From Rubrivivax sp. A210 (GTDB taxonomy: Bacteria; Pseudomonadota; Gammaproteobacteria; Burkholderiales; Burkholderiaceae_C): DNA of 64,000 bases. The stretch is from positions 124,001 through 188,000 of the forward strand of contig NZ_CAJGBN010000067.1 of NCBI RefSeq assembly GCF_904426505.1. Direction: 5' to 3'. Under the pieces are notes generated by a model. It ran no database searches. It was not told the origin of the DNA and saw only the letters and a list, made by a program, of their open reading frames with translations. Both the position numbers and the translations under genes were made by a program. Of the stretch, positions 51,581-61,188 are shown piece after piece. Numbering within the stretch: position 1 is the stretch's first letter; each line of letters opens with the position of its first letter.

Positions 51581-52438
51581 TAGTATCCCTGATCGACTTG
51601 GCCTGAGATTTGGGGCGTCGTAGCCCGATACGGCCAATCCGGAGGTGCAGCAGTTCTTAGACGCGATTCCTGCCCTTGTACATTGCACCCTTGGCCGGTG
51701 CAAGCCGGCGGGCCCCGAGGGGTAGAGGTAGGTCAATGTTTGGGCCTGCTGGCGCTCGCCCAAGCCCTGCAGCCCCAGTCGGGCAGCCTCAACCCTAGCC
51801 GGGAACTACGGCGGTAGCAGGGGCCTCTCTGCCACCGTCCGAACTTGAGGGTCAGGCTTGGCCACAAGTCACGGTCGCGGCTGCAGCTCCAGGATTGAGC
51901 GCGCGGTCATCTTGGGTATCGCCATGCTGGAGGCCGGGGCCACGTCGTTGCACGGGACCGCCAGCACAGCATCCCCCAAGAATTTTTGCCAAATTTTTCG
52001 GGAGAGCCCCGGCAACACGTCCATGGGCCCGGCCGCCTAAGCCAGGGGTTACCGGCCCGCGCGCGGGGGCGCCTGGGGGTTGCGGGGGTCGGGCGCCGTC
52101 CCCCTCCCAAACGACTTGCGGTGCCAGGGAAAGGGGGCCCCAAGCGGCTATCAAGCCCCCTCCCGCATCAGCTAGGCAGAGTTCCGGTGCAGCACTGCCC
52201 ATCGGTACAGCGGCCCCGGAATGGGTGGTGCGTAGAGGAACGGACGAGACACGCCGGCGCGATAGCTACTCTTTGGCGCAGCCTGGCACGCTGGCTGTCG
52301 ATGCCCGGCACCACGCTACGATGCAGGCGAGTTTGGAGGGCGGTTTAGAGCACTTTTAGGACACTTGCCTTGTGTGCAAGACCTCGATCCCAAGTTAAGT
52401 GCTTGATTTTTATAACTTTCCGCCAATAGAGAGTTCAG
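51581..52438. other. Non-coding right end of the element
   Basis: About 860 bases with no convincing gene; the open frames have unnatural Arg/Pro-rich composition. It contains two AATTTTTGCC/AAATTTTTCGG tracts (51980-52003) and the new upstream region of lolC, including a ribosome-site-like AGAGAG seven bases before its ATG. Confidence 0.6.
52354..52369. repeat. Right-end candidate integrase arm site
   Basis: TTTTAGGACACTTGCC shares TAGGACAC with the left-end tandem repeats at 32821-32842. Confidence 0.35.
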
Positions 52439-52466
52439 ATGGAACTGCCCTACGAGTGGCACATCG
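52439..52466 (+). repeat. attR, right copy of the 28-bp direct repeat
   Basis: Identical to 32705-32732 and forming the first nine codons of the intact lolC gene. The next base differs (G versus A), ending the identity. Confidence 0.92.
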
Positions 52467-53684
52467 GCTGGCGCTACACCCGCGCCGGCCGCGCCGGCCG
52501 GCGCAACGGCTTCATCTCCTTCATCAGCGGCGTCTCGATGCTGGGCATCGCGCTGGGTGTGGCCGCGCTCATCATCGTGCTCAGCGTGATGAACGGCTTC
52601 CAGAAGGAGGTGCGCGACCGCATGCTCAGCGTCATCGCCCACGTCGAGATCTTCGATGCCGGCGGCGGCGCCCTGCCCGACTGGCAGGCCACGGCCGCCG
52701 CGGCGCGGCGCGACGAGCGCGTGCGCGGCGCCGCACCCTTCGTCGCCGCCCAGGCGCTGGTGGGTCGTGGCGAAGAACTGCGCGGCGCCATCGTGCGCGG
52801 CATCAGCCCGGCCGACGAGGGCCAGGTCACCGAGCTGGCGCGCACCCAGGCACCGCTGCTGGCGCAGCTGCAGCCGGGAGCCTGGAACATCGTGCTCGGC
52901 GTCGAGCTGGCGCGGCTGCTGGGCGCACGCATCGGCGACAAGGTCACCGTGGTCTCGCCCAGCGGCCAGCTCACGCCGGCCGGCCTGGTGCCGCGGCTCA
53001 AGCAGTTCACGCTGGTGGGCACCTTCGAGGCCGGCCACTACGAATACGACAGCGGCCTGGCACTGATCCACATCGACGACGCGGCCAAGCTCTTCCGCGT
53101 CGAGGGGCCCACCGGCGTGCAGCTGCGCCTGACCGACGTACACGATGCGCGCGGCGCCGGCCAGGACCTGCAGCAAAGCCTGGGGCCGGCCGTGCGCGTG
53201 CGCGACTGGACGCGCACCAACCGCAACTGGTTCGAGGCGGTGCAAGTTGAGAAGCGGCTGATGTTCATCATCCTCACGCTCATCGTCGCGGTGGCCGCCT
53301 TCAACCTGGTCAGCACCCTGGTGATGACGGTGACCGACAAGCGCGCCGACATCGCCATCCTGCGCACCCTGGGCGCCAGCCCGCGGTCCATCATGGGCAT
53401 CTTCATGGTGCAGGGCTCGACCTCGGGCGTGATCGGCACCCTGGCCGGCTGCGCCCTGGGCCTGCTGGTGGCCTTCAATGTCGACGTCATCGTGCCGGCC
53501 ATCGAGCGCGCCCTGGGCGTGGCCTTCCTGCCCGGCAGCATCTACGTCATCAGCCGCATGCCCAGCGAGCCGCAGGCCGGCGACATCGTGCCCATCGTCG
53601 CCATCTCCATCGTGCTGGCCTTTGCCGCCACGCTGTACCCGAGCTGGCGCGCCAGCCGCGTCAACCCGGCCGAGGCGCTGCGCT

Positions 53685-53692
<8 letters not shown>
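52439..53692 (+). CDS. lolC: Lipoprotein-releasing ABC transporter permease LolC/LolE
   Basis: The 417-residue protein has the LolC/E layout: an N-terminal helix (SFISGVSMLGIALGVAALII), a large periplasmic domain (about 50-270) and three C-terminal helices with the FtsX-like block RADIAILRTLGASPRSIMGI. With LolD it extracts mature lipoproteins from the inner membrane for transfer to LolA. The element has inserted at its start codon, yet the coding sequence is complete because attR repeats the first codons. Its promoter and ribosome site now come from the element. It overlaps lolD by eight bases. Confidence 0.94.
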
Positions 53693-54371
<679 letters not shown>

Positions 54372-54411
54372 ACGCAAGCCCCGACGGCGAGCGGCCCAAG
54401 AGGCCGCCTCC

Positions 54412-54417
54412 TACAAT
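54412..54417 (+). promoter_or_regulatory. -10 element for leaderless transcription of the PHP gene
   Basis: TACAAT lies seven bases before the GTG at 54425, with no Shine-Dalgarno. The spacing fits transcription starting at the first codon. No strong -35 is visible. Confidence 0.45.
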
Positions 54418-54424
54418 CGCTGCA

Positions 54425-55288
54425 GTGCACCTGCTCAACGCCGACCTCCACAGCCACAGCAATGTCTCCGACGGCACCCTGAGCCCCGAAGTGCTGGCGG
54501 CACGGGCCCATGCCCAGGGGGTGGAACTCTGGTCGCTGACCGACCACGACGAACTCGCCGGCCAGCACCGCGCCCGCGACGCCGCGCTGGCCCTGGGCAT
54601 GCGCTACCTGGCCGGCACCGAGATCTCGGTCAGCTTCGCCGGCACCACGGTACACATCGTCGGCCTCGGCATCGACCCCGACGACCCGGCCTTGATAGCC
54701 GGCCTGGCCGCCACCCGCGGCGGGCGCCGCGAACGCGCGCAGCAGATGGCCGCCGGCCTGGCCGCGGTGGGCATCAAGGACGCCTTCGAGGGCGCGCTGC
54801 GCTACGTCGGCAACCCCGAGCTGATTTCGCGCACCCACTTCGCTCGCTTCCTCGTCGAAAGCGGCGTGTGCGAAGACACCTATGCCGTGTTCCGCCGCTA
54901 CCTCACCGAGGGCAAGCCCGGCTATGTGCCGCACCAGTGGGCCCGCCTGGGCGATGCGGTGCGCTGGATACGCGAGGCCGGCGGCATCGCCGTCATCGCC
55001 CACCCGGCGCGCTACCGCTACACACCCATCGAGGAATACGCCCTCTTCACCGAGTTCATCGGCCACGGCGGCCGTGGCGTCGAGGTGATGACGGGCAGCC
55101 ACAGCGCCGCCGAGCAGGCGCGCTATGGCGAGACGGCACGCGAATTCGGCCTGCTGGCCTCGCGCGGCAGCGACTTCCATTCGCCGGAAGAAAGCCGAAT
55201 TGAACTGGGCAGCCTGCCCGACCTGCCGGGCCACCTGGAGCCGGTGTGGATGGCGCTCGAACACCGCATCCAAGAAACTCACCCGTAA
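54425..55288 (+). CDS. PHP domain phosphoesterase (TrpH/YciV, 3',5'-nucleoside bisphosphate phosphatase type)
   Basis: The 287-residue protein starts LLNADLHSHSNVSDGTLSPE with the PHP metal motif HSHS, then SLTDHDELAG, the FLVESGVCEDTYAVF segment and a late GSDFHSPEE block. All metal ligands of the TrpH/YciV (RNase AM) family are present. It hydrolyses 3',5'-bisphosphonucleotides and may trim RNA 5' ends. A GTG start is used, probably without a 5' leader. Confidence 0.9.
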   Translation: MHLLNADLHSHSNVSDGTLSPEVLAARAHAQGVELWSLTDHDELAGQHRARDAALALGMRYLAGTEISVSFAGTTVHIVGLGIDPDDPALIAGLAATRGGRRERAQQMAAGLAAVGIKDAFEGALRYVGNPELISRTHFARFLVESGVCEDTYAVFRRYLTEGKPGYVPHQWARLGDAVRWIREAGGIAVIAHPARYRYTPIEEYALFTEFIGHGGRGVEVMTGSHSAAEQARYGETAREFGLLASRGSDFHSPEESRIELGSLPDLPGHLEPVWMALEHRIQETHP

Positions 55289-55562
55289 AAACCCGAATCG
55301 ACATAGAATCGTCGGCTGGCCTGCACCTTGAGGCCATTCGTTCATCCCCTTCGACCTTCGCCGCGCCGGTTCTTCGGTGCCGCATTTTTCGGGTCGGCGG
55401 CGATGCCGTCGCCATGATCCGACATCCGCGCTGCGTCCTGCAGCGGCGGCCAGCGTATTGATGCGACTCCACCAGTCGGTGGCCATGGTCATTCCTGTTG
55501 ACCACGGCGCCGCCGGTGCGCTCCTGTGCGCGCCGAAGTATCGAATGAGAGCGAGAACGACG
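55289..55562 (+). promoter_or_regulatory. Long leader upstream of the DEAD-box helicase gene
   Basis: The 274 bases between the PHP gene and the helicase contain no gene. A TAGAAT -10 lies near 55304, giving an unusually long 5' leader, as known for cold-induced RNA helicase genes. No specific structure was proven. Confidence 0.4.
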
Positions 55563-56903
55563 ATGAGTTTCGACAATCTGGGCCTGCACGCCTGCCTCAA
55601 CCGCGCCGTGGCCGACGCCGGCTACACCCAGGCCACCGAAGTGCAGCTGCGCGCCATCCCGGCCGCGCTGGCCGGCGCCGACCTGATGGTCAGCAGCAGC
55701 ACCGGCAGCGGCAAGACCGCCAGCTTCGTGCTGCCGGCGCTGATGCGCGTGCTGGCCTCGCGCGAGCAGCAGCGCACCCAGGCCGCACCGCAGGACCAGG
55801 GCGCCCCGCGCTCGCGCCGCCCGGTGGCCGCCAGCGGCCCGCGTGTGCTGGTGCTGACGCCCACCCGCGAACTGGCGATGCAGGTCGCCAAGGCGGCGGC
55901 CGACTACGGCCGCCATGTGCCGGGCCTGCGCGTGGCCACCATCGTCGGCGGCGTGCCCTATGGCGCGCAGCTGAAGGCGCTGCGCGGCCCGCTCGATGTG
56001 CTGATCGCCACCCCCGGCCGCCTGATCGACCACATGGAGTCGGGCAAGGCCCTGCTCGGCAACATCGAGGTGCTGGTGCTCGACGAGGCCGACCGCATGC
56101 TGGACATGGGCTTCATCGAGCCCATCCAGCACATCGCCGCCGCCACGCCCGCCGGCCGCCAGACGCTGATGTTCAGCGCCACCTTCGCCGGCTTCGTCGG
56201 CCGCCTGGCCGAGCAACTGCTGCGCGAGCCGCAGCGCATCGACATCGCCTCGCACACCCAGGCCCACGCCGACATCGAGCAGCGCCTGCACTGGGCCGAT
56301 GACTTCGCGCACAAGAACGCGTTGCTGGACAGCATCCTGACCGAGCGCGACATGGAGCAGGCGGTGGTCTTCACCAGCACCCAGCGCGACGCCGACTGGC
56401 TGGCCGACCGCCTGGCCGACATGGGCCACCATGTGGCGAGCCTGCACGGCGGCCACCCGCAAGGCCGGCGCACACGCGTGCTGCAGGGCCTGCGCAACAA
56501 GCAGCTGAAGATCCTGGTCGCCACCGATGTGGCGGCGCGCGGCATCGACGTGCCCACCATCAGCCACGTCATCAACTTCGGCCTGCCGATGAAGGAAGAG
56601 GACTACGTCCACCGCATCGGCCGCACCGGCCGCGCCGGGCGTGCCGGCCTGGCCGTGACGCTGGCCGAGCGCCGCGACAGCGGCATGATCCAGCGCATCC
56701 AGCGCTACACCACGCAGCGCATCCCGGCGGCCACCATCGCCGGCCTGGAGCCCAAGCGCGTCGAACCCAAGCCGATGGCGCGCCCGGCCGCGCCGGGTGG
56801 CCGTCCGAGCAAGCCTTTCGGCCCGCGCCCCTTCGGCGCCAAGCCCTTCAAGCCGGCGGGCAAGAGCTTCTCGAAGAAGCCGGCCGGCCCGCGCGCAGTC
56901 TGA
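55563..56903 (+). CDS. rhlE: DEAD-box RNA helicase, RhlE type
   Basis: The 446-residue protein has all DEAD-box motifs: Q-motif region (DAGYTQATEVQLRAIPAALA), I SSTGSGKTAS, Ia PTRELAMQV, II LDEADRMLDMGF, III SATF, VI HRIGRTGRAGRAG. The C-terminal 60 residues are basic, rich in Lys/Arg/Pro/Gly (GRPSKPFGPRPFGAKPF), typical of RhlE. It unwinds RNA duplexes in ribosome assembly and RNA decay. Start ATG at 55563 follows GAGAGCGAG. Confidence 0.93.
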   Translation: MSFDNLGLHACLNRAVADAGYTQATEVQLRAIPAALAGADLMVSSSTGSGKTASFVLPALMRVLASREQQRTQAAPQDQGAPRSRRPVAASGPRVLVLTPTRELAMQVAKAAADYGRHVPGLRVATIVGGVPYGAQLKALRGPLDVLIATPGRLIDHMESGKALLGNIEVLVLDEADRMLDMGFIEPIQHIAAATPAGRQTLMFSATFAGFVGRLAEQLLREPQRIDIASHTQAHADIEQRLHWADDFAHKNALLDSILTERDMEQAVVFTSTQRDADWLADRLADMGHHVASLHGGHPQGRRTRVLQGLRNKQLKILVATDVAARGIDVPTISHVINFGLPMKEEDYVHRIGRTGRAGRAGLAVTLAERRDSGMIQRIQRYTTQRIPAATIAGLEPKRVEPKPMARPAAPGGRPSKPFGPRPFGAKPFKPAGKSFSKKPAGPRAV

Positions 56904-57139
56904 TGGGGCGCGGCGCGCGGTCGCGCACTGGTTGCGCGGCCGGCGCCTGGCTTCGGTTCGGCTGGCCCTTAGGCGGCAGGCCGTGCCGGGGACCACAGTG
57001 GCGCGGCTGAACGCCGCTTCCGGCCTTCAAGTGAAGGCCTTGCGGCAAGCGGCTGACGGACTCTTCACGACTCCTCGGCGACGCCCGCCATCCTGACTCC
57101 GCTCCCGCGCCCCGCGCGCATGCGAGGCGGGGCCTGTTG
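56904..57139. other. Intergenic stretch after the helicase
   Basis: About 235 bases, no gene seen, and no clear terminator. The genes on either side converge here. Confidence 0.5.
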
Positions 57140-60052
57140 TCACCCCACCCGCTTCAAGGCGGCGCGTGTGGCCTCGGCCTGCGGATGCTCGATGCGCTCG
57201 CGCACCGCCAGGGCTTGCTGGAACGCGCGCTGCGCGTGCTCGCGCTCGCCCAGCGCTTCGAAGGCCAGCCCCCAGGCGTGCGCGGCGTCGGCTTCGCCCC
57301 AGGCGTCGCGGCACTCCGGGGCAGTCGCCAGGTCCAGCGCCTCGCGCGCGGCGGCGAGGGCCTGGCCGGGGTCGGGACGGGCCAGGTCGATGGCGGACTT
57401 CGTCACCAGCAACTCGATCAGCCGCAGGCGGTAGCCGCAAAGGCGCGCCTGGCGCAAGCCGTCGTCGGCCTCGGCTTGCGCGCCGGCCAGGTCACCGCGG
57501 GCGAGCGCCGAGCGTGCGGCCAGGTGGTGGGCTTCGATGATCCATTGCATGTCGCCGGTGCGGGCGGTCCAGGCGCGGATCGCATCAATGGCGCCGCCGG
57601 GGTCTTGCCCTTGCGCGAGCGCGAGGCGCGCGAACAGGGCCTGCCAGCCGGGGATCTCGGAATTCCATTCCTCGCCATGCGCAATTCGAATGCCGGCCTC
57701 GGCCATCAACCGGCAGGCATCGGCTTGGTCCAGGTCCAAGTGGTGGCGGGCGTGCTGCTGGCCGTCGAGCGAATACAGCATCGGTTCGTCGCCGAGCACG
57801 GTGGCCGCAGCGAAATCGGCTCGCGCCGCGGCGATGTCGCCCAAGTGATGGTGAGCGGTCGCGCGACAGGACAAGGAGCCTATTCGACCGAAGTCATCCT
57901 TCGCCTGTTCCGCTTGCTCCAATGCTTCGCTCGCCGCCTTAAGCGCGTCGCCAAGGTACCCCACCTCGCGAGCAACTCCGCAGGCGTTCCGCAGGCCGAT
58001 GCTGGTCTCCGCCGGCTCTTTAAGCATGAGCTTGCGGGCATTGTCTTCTCGCCATAGGTCGGCGGCTTCGCGTAGGCGGCCCAGTCGGTTCGCCACCAGC
58101 GCAAAATCGTTCAGGCCAACCGACTGGAGCCGCGCACTCATTCCTTCCCCGAACCTCTTTGGGTCACCCGACGCCGGCAGGAAGCCGCGCAAGATGCGAT
58201 CACCGCGAGCGAACTCGCCAAGCTTCTTGCCAAGGTGGGAGTAGCTCCCCAAACCGAACCAGTAGAGATCAAACGAATCCTGGACCCGCCCGGCCAGCCG
58301 CGTCGCCTCGATCAGCTGCTCGTAGCGGTCGAGCATGGCAGGCGCTTCCGGACTCTTCTCCGGCCGCGCCTCGAGCCCCTGGCCAATGCGCCGGGCCACC
58401 ACGTCGAACACGGCCGCGGCCGGGCAGCCGAGCAGCGCGGCAAAACGTTCGCGCACGAAGGGATGGGCCGTCCAGTTGAGCGTGCCGTCGGCCGCCGCAT
58501 AGCGGAAGACGAGGCCGCGATCGACCAGCCGCTGCAGCAGCCGCGCGAGCGCCGGCCGGGCGTTGACCAGCACGCCGGCCACCTGCCCACCGGCATCGAC
58601 CAGCGTGCCCAGCAGTTCGACCGTGATGCCACGCGGAAAGACCGAGAGCCGTGCCAGTAGATCGCGCTCCTCAGTAGGCAGCCGCTCGGCATAGAAGGCG
58701 AGCACCCGCGCCAGCTTGGCGGCCTTGGGGTCATCGCCGGCGATGGTGGCCAGCTGCAGCGTGGCCGCCGCCTCGATGCGGCCGGCCTCGAAGTGGCTCA
58801 GGTACGAGCCGATCACGGCCACCGACAGCGCATGCCGGCCCACCTGCTCGCACACGGCGTCGAGCTGCGCGTCGCTGCCCGCCACGCGCCAGCCCCGCAG
58901 CACCTGGCGCGCGGCGTCGGCATCCAGGTCTTCGAGCAGGGTCTCGACGACGCCGCGGCGCTGCCAGTCGCGCAGGTCAGTGAGCGGAAAGCGCGACGTC
59001 ACCAGGGCCCGCGTGCGCCCCAGGCCGGCGGCGATGGCCTGCAGCAGCAGCTTCAGCGTATGGTCTTCCAGCTCACCCCGCACGCGGCCCGTGCCGGCCT
59101 CGGCCTGCACGCGCTCAAGCCCATCGAGCACGATCAGGTGCGGGCGGCCGTCGCGCAGGCCGCGCTGCAGCCGCTCGAGCCGGCCGCCGGCGGGCGCGCC
59201 CTCGGGCTCGCCGAGGAAAAGCTGGGCACATTCGCGCACGAAGGCGTCGGCCTCGGGCTTCTCGTAGAACGACCACACCAGCACGCTGCCGGCACCGGGC
59301 GGTGGCCAGCGTTGCTCCAGGCCTGCGACCACCTGTTCAGCGACCGCGGTCTTGCCGGTGCCGCCCACGGCCACCAGGGCCTGGATGCGGTCGGGCGAGG
59401 CGGTGTCGTCGGCCCAGGTCGAGAGCTGCTGCACCAGCGCGGCGCGCCCGCTGAAGTGCGGCGCCGGCTGCAGCGCGTGCATGATGCGCAGTTCCGGCGG
59501 CGGAGCGCTGGGCGCCGACGGTCGGCCGGGCGCGGACGACGCAGCGACGTGGGCCAGCGTGGTGGCGATCTTGCGCCCCAGCTCATCCGGCGTGGTGAAG
59601 CTGTCCGCGACGACTTCCTTGCGCAGCCAGGCCTTGAAGTCCTGCAGCGCCTTCACGGCGGCGAAGACCTCGAGCGCCTTGGCGGGGTCGGCTTGCACGT
59701 CGGGCTGCATCAGCCGGTCCTGCTCCTTGGGCTCGGTCCAGGGATGCTTGTCGTCGACGATCCAGGCGTACACCGGCTTGCGCGCCCGCAGGGCCGCCTC
59801 TACCTCGCGCCGCGTGATGCTGCCGCCACCCTTGTCGGGCTCGTAGCCATAGCGGTGCGCGACGATGCAGACGACGAGGTCGGACGATGCCGCCAGGCGC
59901 TCGCATTCGGCCACCGGAGTGCCGGGCAGCGGGCCGAAGCGCTCCATTACCACCGACTGCTGCTGCAGGCGCAGCAGGGTGTCGTCGGCGATGCGGCGGT
60001 GTTCGGCGAGATCGAGCGCCGTGGACGAGAGGAAGACGCGCAGCTTGGTCAT
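57140..60052 (-). CDS. DUF4062-STAND NTPase-TPR protein (NLR-like)
   Basis: The 970-residue protein starts MTKLRVFLSSTALDLAEHRR, a DUF4062 domain (about 1-90, a TIR-like fold with DLVVCIVAHRYGYEP). A STAND/NB-ARC ATPase follows (Walker A VAVGGTGKTAVAEQV near 229, Walker B HLIVLDGLERV, sensor RALVTSRFPLTD). A long array of TPR-like helices runs from about 590 to 960. This NLR-like plan is shared with bacterial antiviral STAND proteins, where TPRs sense a phage product and the N-terminal domain acts. The start ATG at 60052 was chosen for the DUF4062 boundary; 60097 is an alternative. It lies outside the integrative element. Confidence 0.88.
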   Translation of the reverse strand: MTKLRVFLSSTALDLAEHRRIADDTLLRLQQQSVVMERFGPLPGTPVAECERLAASSDLVVCIVAHRYGYEPDKGGGSITRREVEAALRARKPVYAWIVDDKHPWTEPKEQDRLMQPDVQADPAKALEVFAAVKALQDFKAWLRKEVVADSFTTPDELGRKIATTLAHVAASSAPGRPSAPSAPPPELRIMHALQPAPHFSGRAALVQQLSTWADDTASPDRIQALVAVGGTGKTAVAEQVVAGLEQRWPPPGAGSVLVWSFYEKPEADAFVRECAQLFLGEPEGAPAGGRLERLQRGLRDGRPHLIVLDGLERVQAEAGTGRVRGELEDHTLKLLLQAIAAGLGRTRALVTSRFPLTDLRDWQRRGVVETLLEDLDADAARQVLRGWRVAGSDAQLDAVCEQVGRHALSVAVIGSYLSHFEAGRIEAAATLQLATIAGDDPKAAKLARVLAFYAERLPTEERDLLARLSVFPRGITVELLGTLVDAGGQVAGVLVNARPALARLLQRLVDRGLVFRYAAADGTLNWTAHPFVRERFAALLGCPAAAVFDVVARRIGQGLEARPEKSPEAPAMLDRYEQLIEATRLAGRVQDSFDLYWFGLGSYSHLGKKLGEFARGDRILRGFLPASGDPKRFGEGMSARLQSVGLNDFALVANRLGRLREAADLWREDNARKLMLKEPAETSIGLRNACGVAREVGYLGDALKAASEALEQAEQAKDDFGRIGSLSCRATAHHHLGDIAAARADFAAATVLGDEPMLYSLDGQQHARHHLDLDQADACRLMAEAGIRIAHGEEWNSEIPGWQALFARLALAQGQDPGGAIDAIRAWTARTGDMQWIIEAHHLAARSALARGDLAGAQAEADDGLRQARLCGYRLRLIELLVTKSAIDLARPDPGQALAAAREALDLATAPECRDAWGEADAAHAWGLAFEALGEREHAQRAFQQALAVRERIEHPQAEATRAALKRVG

Positions 60053-60159
60053 GCTCAGGGTGTGGTGCTCGAAGTCTGCAACGCTGGCGCGGGCCATTCT
60101 CGCCCACGGGGCGAAACCTCCCTGCAGAGGGTGCAACTCAAACGCAATACACTGCGACG

Positions 60160-60432
60160 ATGAAGTCCGCCGTCATACCCCAGGTCCGCGTCGAGCCCGA
60201 ATTGCGCGCCGAGCTCGAGGACGTGCTCAGGCCGGGCGAAACCCTGACCGCCTTCGTCGAGGCCAGCGTGCGCAACGCCATCGCCTTCAGGCGTGTCCAG
60301 GCCTCATTCCATGCGCGTGCGCAAGCGGCATCCGAGGCCTACCACCGAACGGGGGTTTCCGTGCCGGTCGAGACCGTGCTGGAGAGGCTCCAATCCAGGC
60401 TTGACGCCAAGCGCAGCAAGCTCGGTCGATGA
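60160..60432 (+). CDS. YlcI/YnfO-like antitoxin (ribbon-helix-helix)
   Basis: The 90-residue protein begins MKSAVIPQVRVEPELRAELE and continues DVLRPGETLTAFVEASVRNA. That is an N-terminal beta-strand plus helix-turn-helix of ribbon-helix-helix type followed by a helical tail, as in YlcI/YnfO and other type II antitoxins. Its stop overlaps the toxin start as ATGA. It should repress its own operon and neutralise the toxin. Confidence 0.85.
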   Translation: MKSAVIPQVRVEPELRAELEDVLRPGETLTAFVEASVRNAIAFRRVQASFHARAQAASEAYHRTGVSVPVETVLERLQSRLDAKRSKLGR

Positions 60433-60743
60433 GTTTTGCCGTCGAGTTGTCTCCGACGGCCGAAGCCGACCTGGAGCGCCTCTTCGACTTTCTTCTCGAC
60501 CGGGCCGACACCCGCGAAGACCTCGATCACGCCCAGGCCGTGATCGACGCCGTCAGGGCGACAGCGCAGCACCGCCTGGCCATCACGCCCTTCAGCTTTC
60601 GCAAGGCGGCCCAGAACCCTGCACAGCGCGAATTGATCATCCCTTTCGGCGCCACGGGATATGTCGCCTTGTACGAGATCGTCAGCGCGTCGAAAGTCGT
60701 CGTGCTGGCCGTGCGCCACCAGCGGGAAGAGGACTATTACTGA
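60429..60743 (+). CDS. RelE/ParE family toxin
   Basis: The 104-residue protein has the ParE/RelE pattern: SPTAEADLERLFDFLLDRAD (N-terminal hairpin and first helix), the central LAITPFSFRKAAQNPAQREL and the C-terminal strand block YVALYEIVSASKVVVLAVRH ending QREEDYY. It would act on gyrase or the ribosome when freed from the antitoxin encoded just upstream. The ATGA overlap links both genes. Confidence 0.88.
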   Translation: MSFAVELSPTAEADLERLFDFLLDRADTREDLDHAQAVIDAVRATAQHRLAITPFSFRKAAQNPAQRELIIPFGATGYVALYEIVSASKVVVLAVRHQREEDYY

Positions 60744-60830
60744 CGTCGGTTATCAAGGGCCGCGCACCAGGCGGCGGCCTGCATGGCATCGCGCGAAGTC
60801 CATGCGCCCACGGACTTCGTGCGCCAGTCG

Positions 60831-61187
60831 TCAGACCGCGATCAGATCAACCTCGAACACCAGCGTCGCGTTCGGCGGGATCACCCCGCCGGCGCCTCGC
60901 GCGCCGTAGCCCAGCTCGGGCGGAATGGTCAGCACGCGGGTGCCGCCCACCTTCATGCCGGCCACGCCCTCGTCCCAGCCGCGAATGACTTCGCCGCCGC
61001 CGAGGCCGAAGGCAAAGGGCTGGCCGCGGTCCTTGCTGCTGTCGAACTTGCGGCCGCGCGAGTGGGCGGCCGTGGGGTCGTAGAGCCAGCCGGTGTAGTG
61101 CACGCGCACGCGCTGGCCGGCTTGGGCCTCGGCGCCGTCGCCGGCCACGGTGTCTTCGTATTGCAGGCCGGAAGGCAGGGTCGTCAT
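60831..61187 (-). CDS. FKBP-type peptidyl-prolyl cis-trans isomerase
   Basis: The 118-residue protein is a single FKBP domain: VRVHYTGWLYD (about 27), FDSSKDRGQPFAFGLGGGEV, IRGWDEGVAGMKVGGTRVLT (about 69), and IPPELGYGARGAGGVIPPNA then LVFEVDLIAV. There is no signal peptide, so cytoplasmic. The gene follows gluQ with a one-base gap, and the two are probably co-transcribed. Confidence 0.94.
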   Translation of the reverse strand: MTTLPSGLQYEDTVAGDGAEAQAGQRVRVHYTGWLYDPTAAHSRGRKFDSSKDRGQPFAFGLGGGEVIRGWDEGVAGMKVGGTRVLTIPPELGYGARGAGGVIPPNATLVFEVDLIAV

Positions 61188-61188
61188 G

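Larger units (their letters stand above)
32705..52466. mobile_element. Integrative element inserted at the lolC start codon
   Basis: Both ends carry an identical 28-bp direct repeat that corresponds to the first nine-plus codons of lolC, so the element sits in the 5' end of lolC and rebuilds an intact lolC at its right end. A tyrosine integrase lies 129 bases inside the left end. Between the ends are an AlpA-like regulator, primase-helicase and iterons, a type I-G CRISPR-Cas locus, and an integrase-less integron cassette array, none of which belongs to the recJ-lolCD neighbourhood. No conjugation, capsid or terminase gene is seen, so movement in trans by a helper plasmid or phage is likely. 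Confidence 0.9.

Noticed and set aside
51895..52359. Plus-strand open frame of about 150 codons near the right end of the element
   Set aside because: Its composition is rich in Arg, Pro and Ala without any structure, and it lacks a ribosome site, so it is treated as chance.
51514..52438. An integron integrase (intI) or full attI site beside the cassette array
   Set aside because: No tyrosine recombinase frame of the IntI type was found on either strand; only a single GTTAGGC core is present, so the array is called integrase-less.
56904..57096. A short plus-strand gene after the RNA helicase
   Set aside because: The frame is Arg/Ala-rich, begins inside the helicase gene and has no ribosome site.
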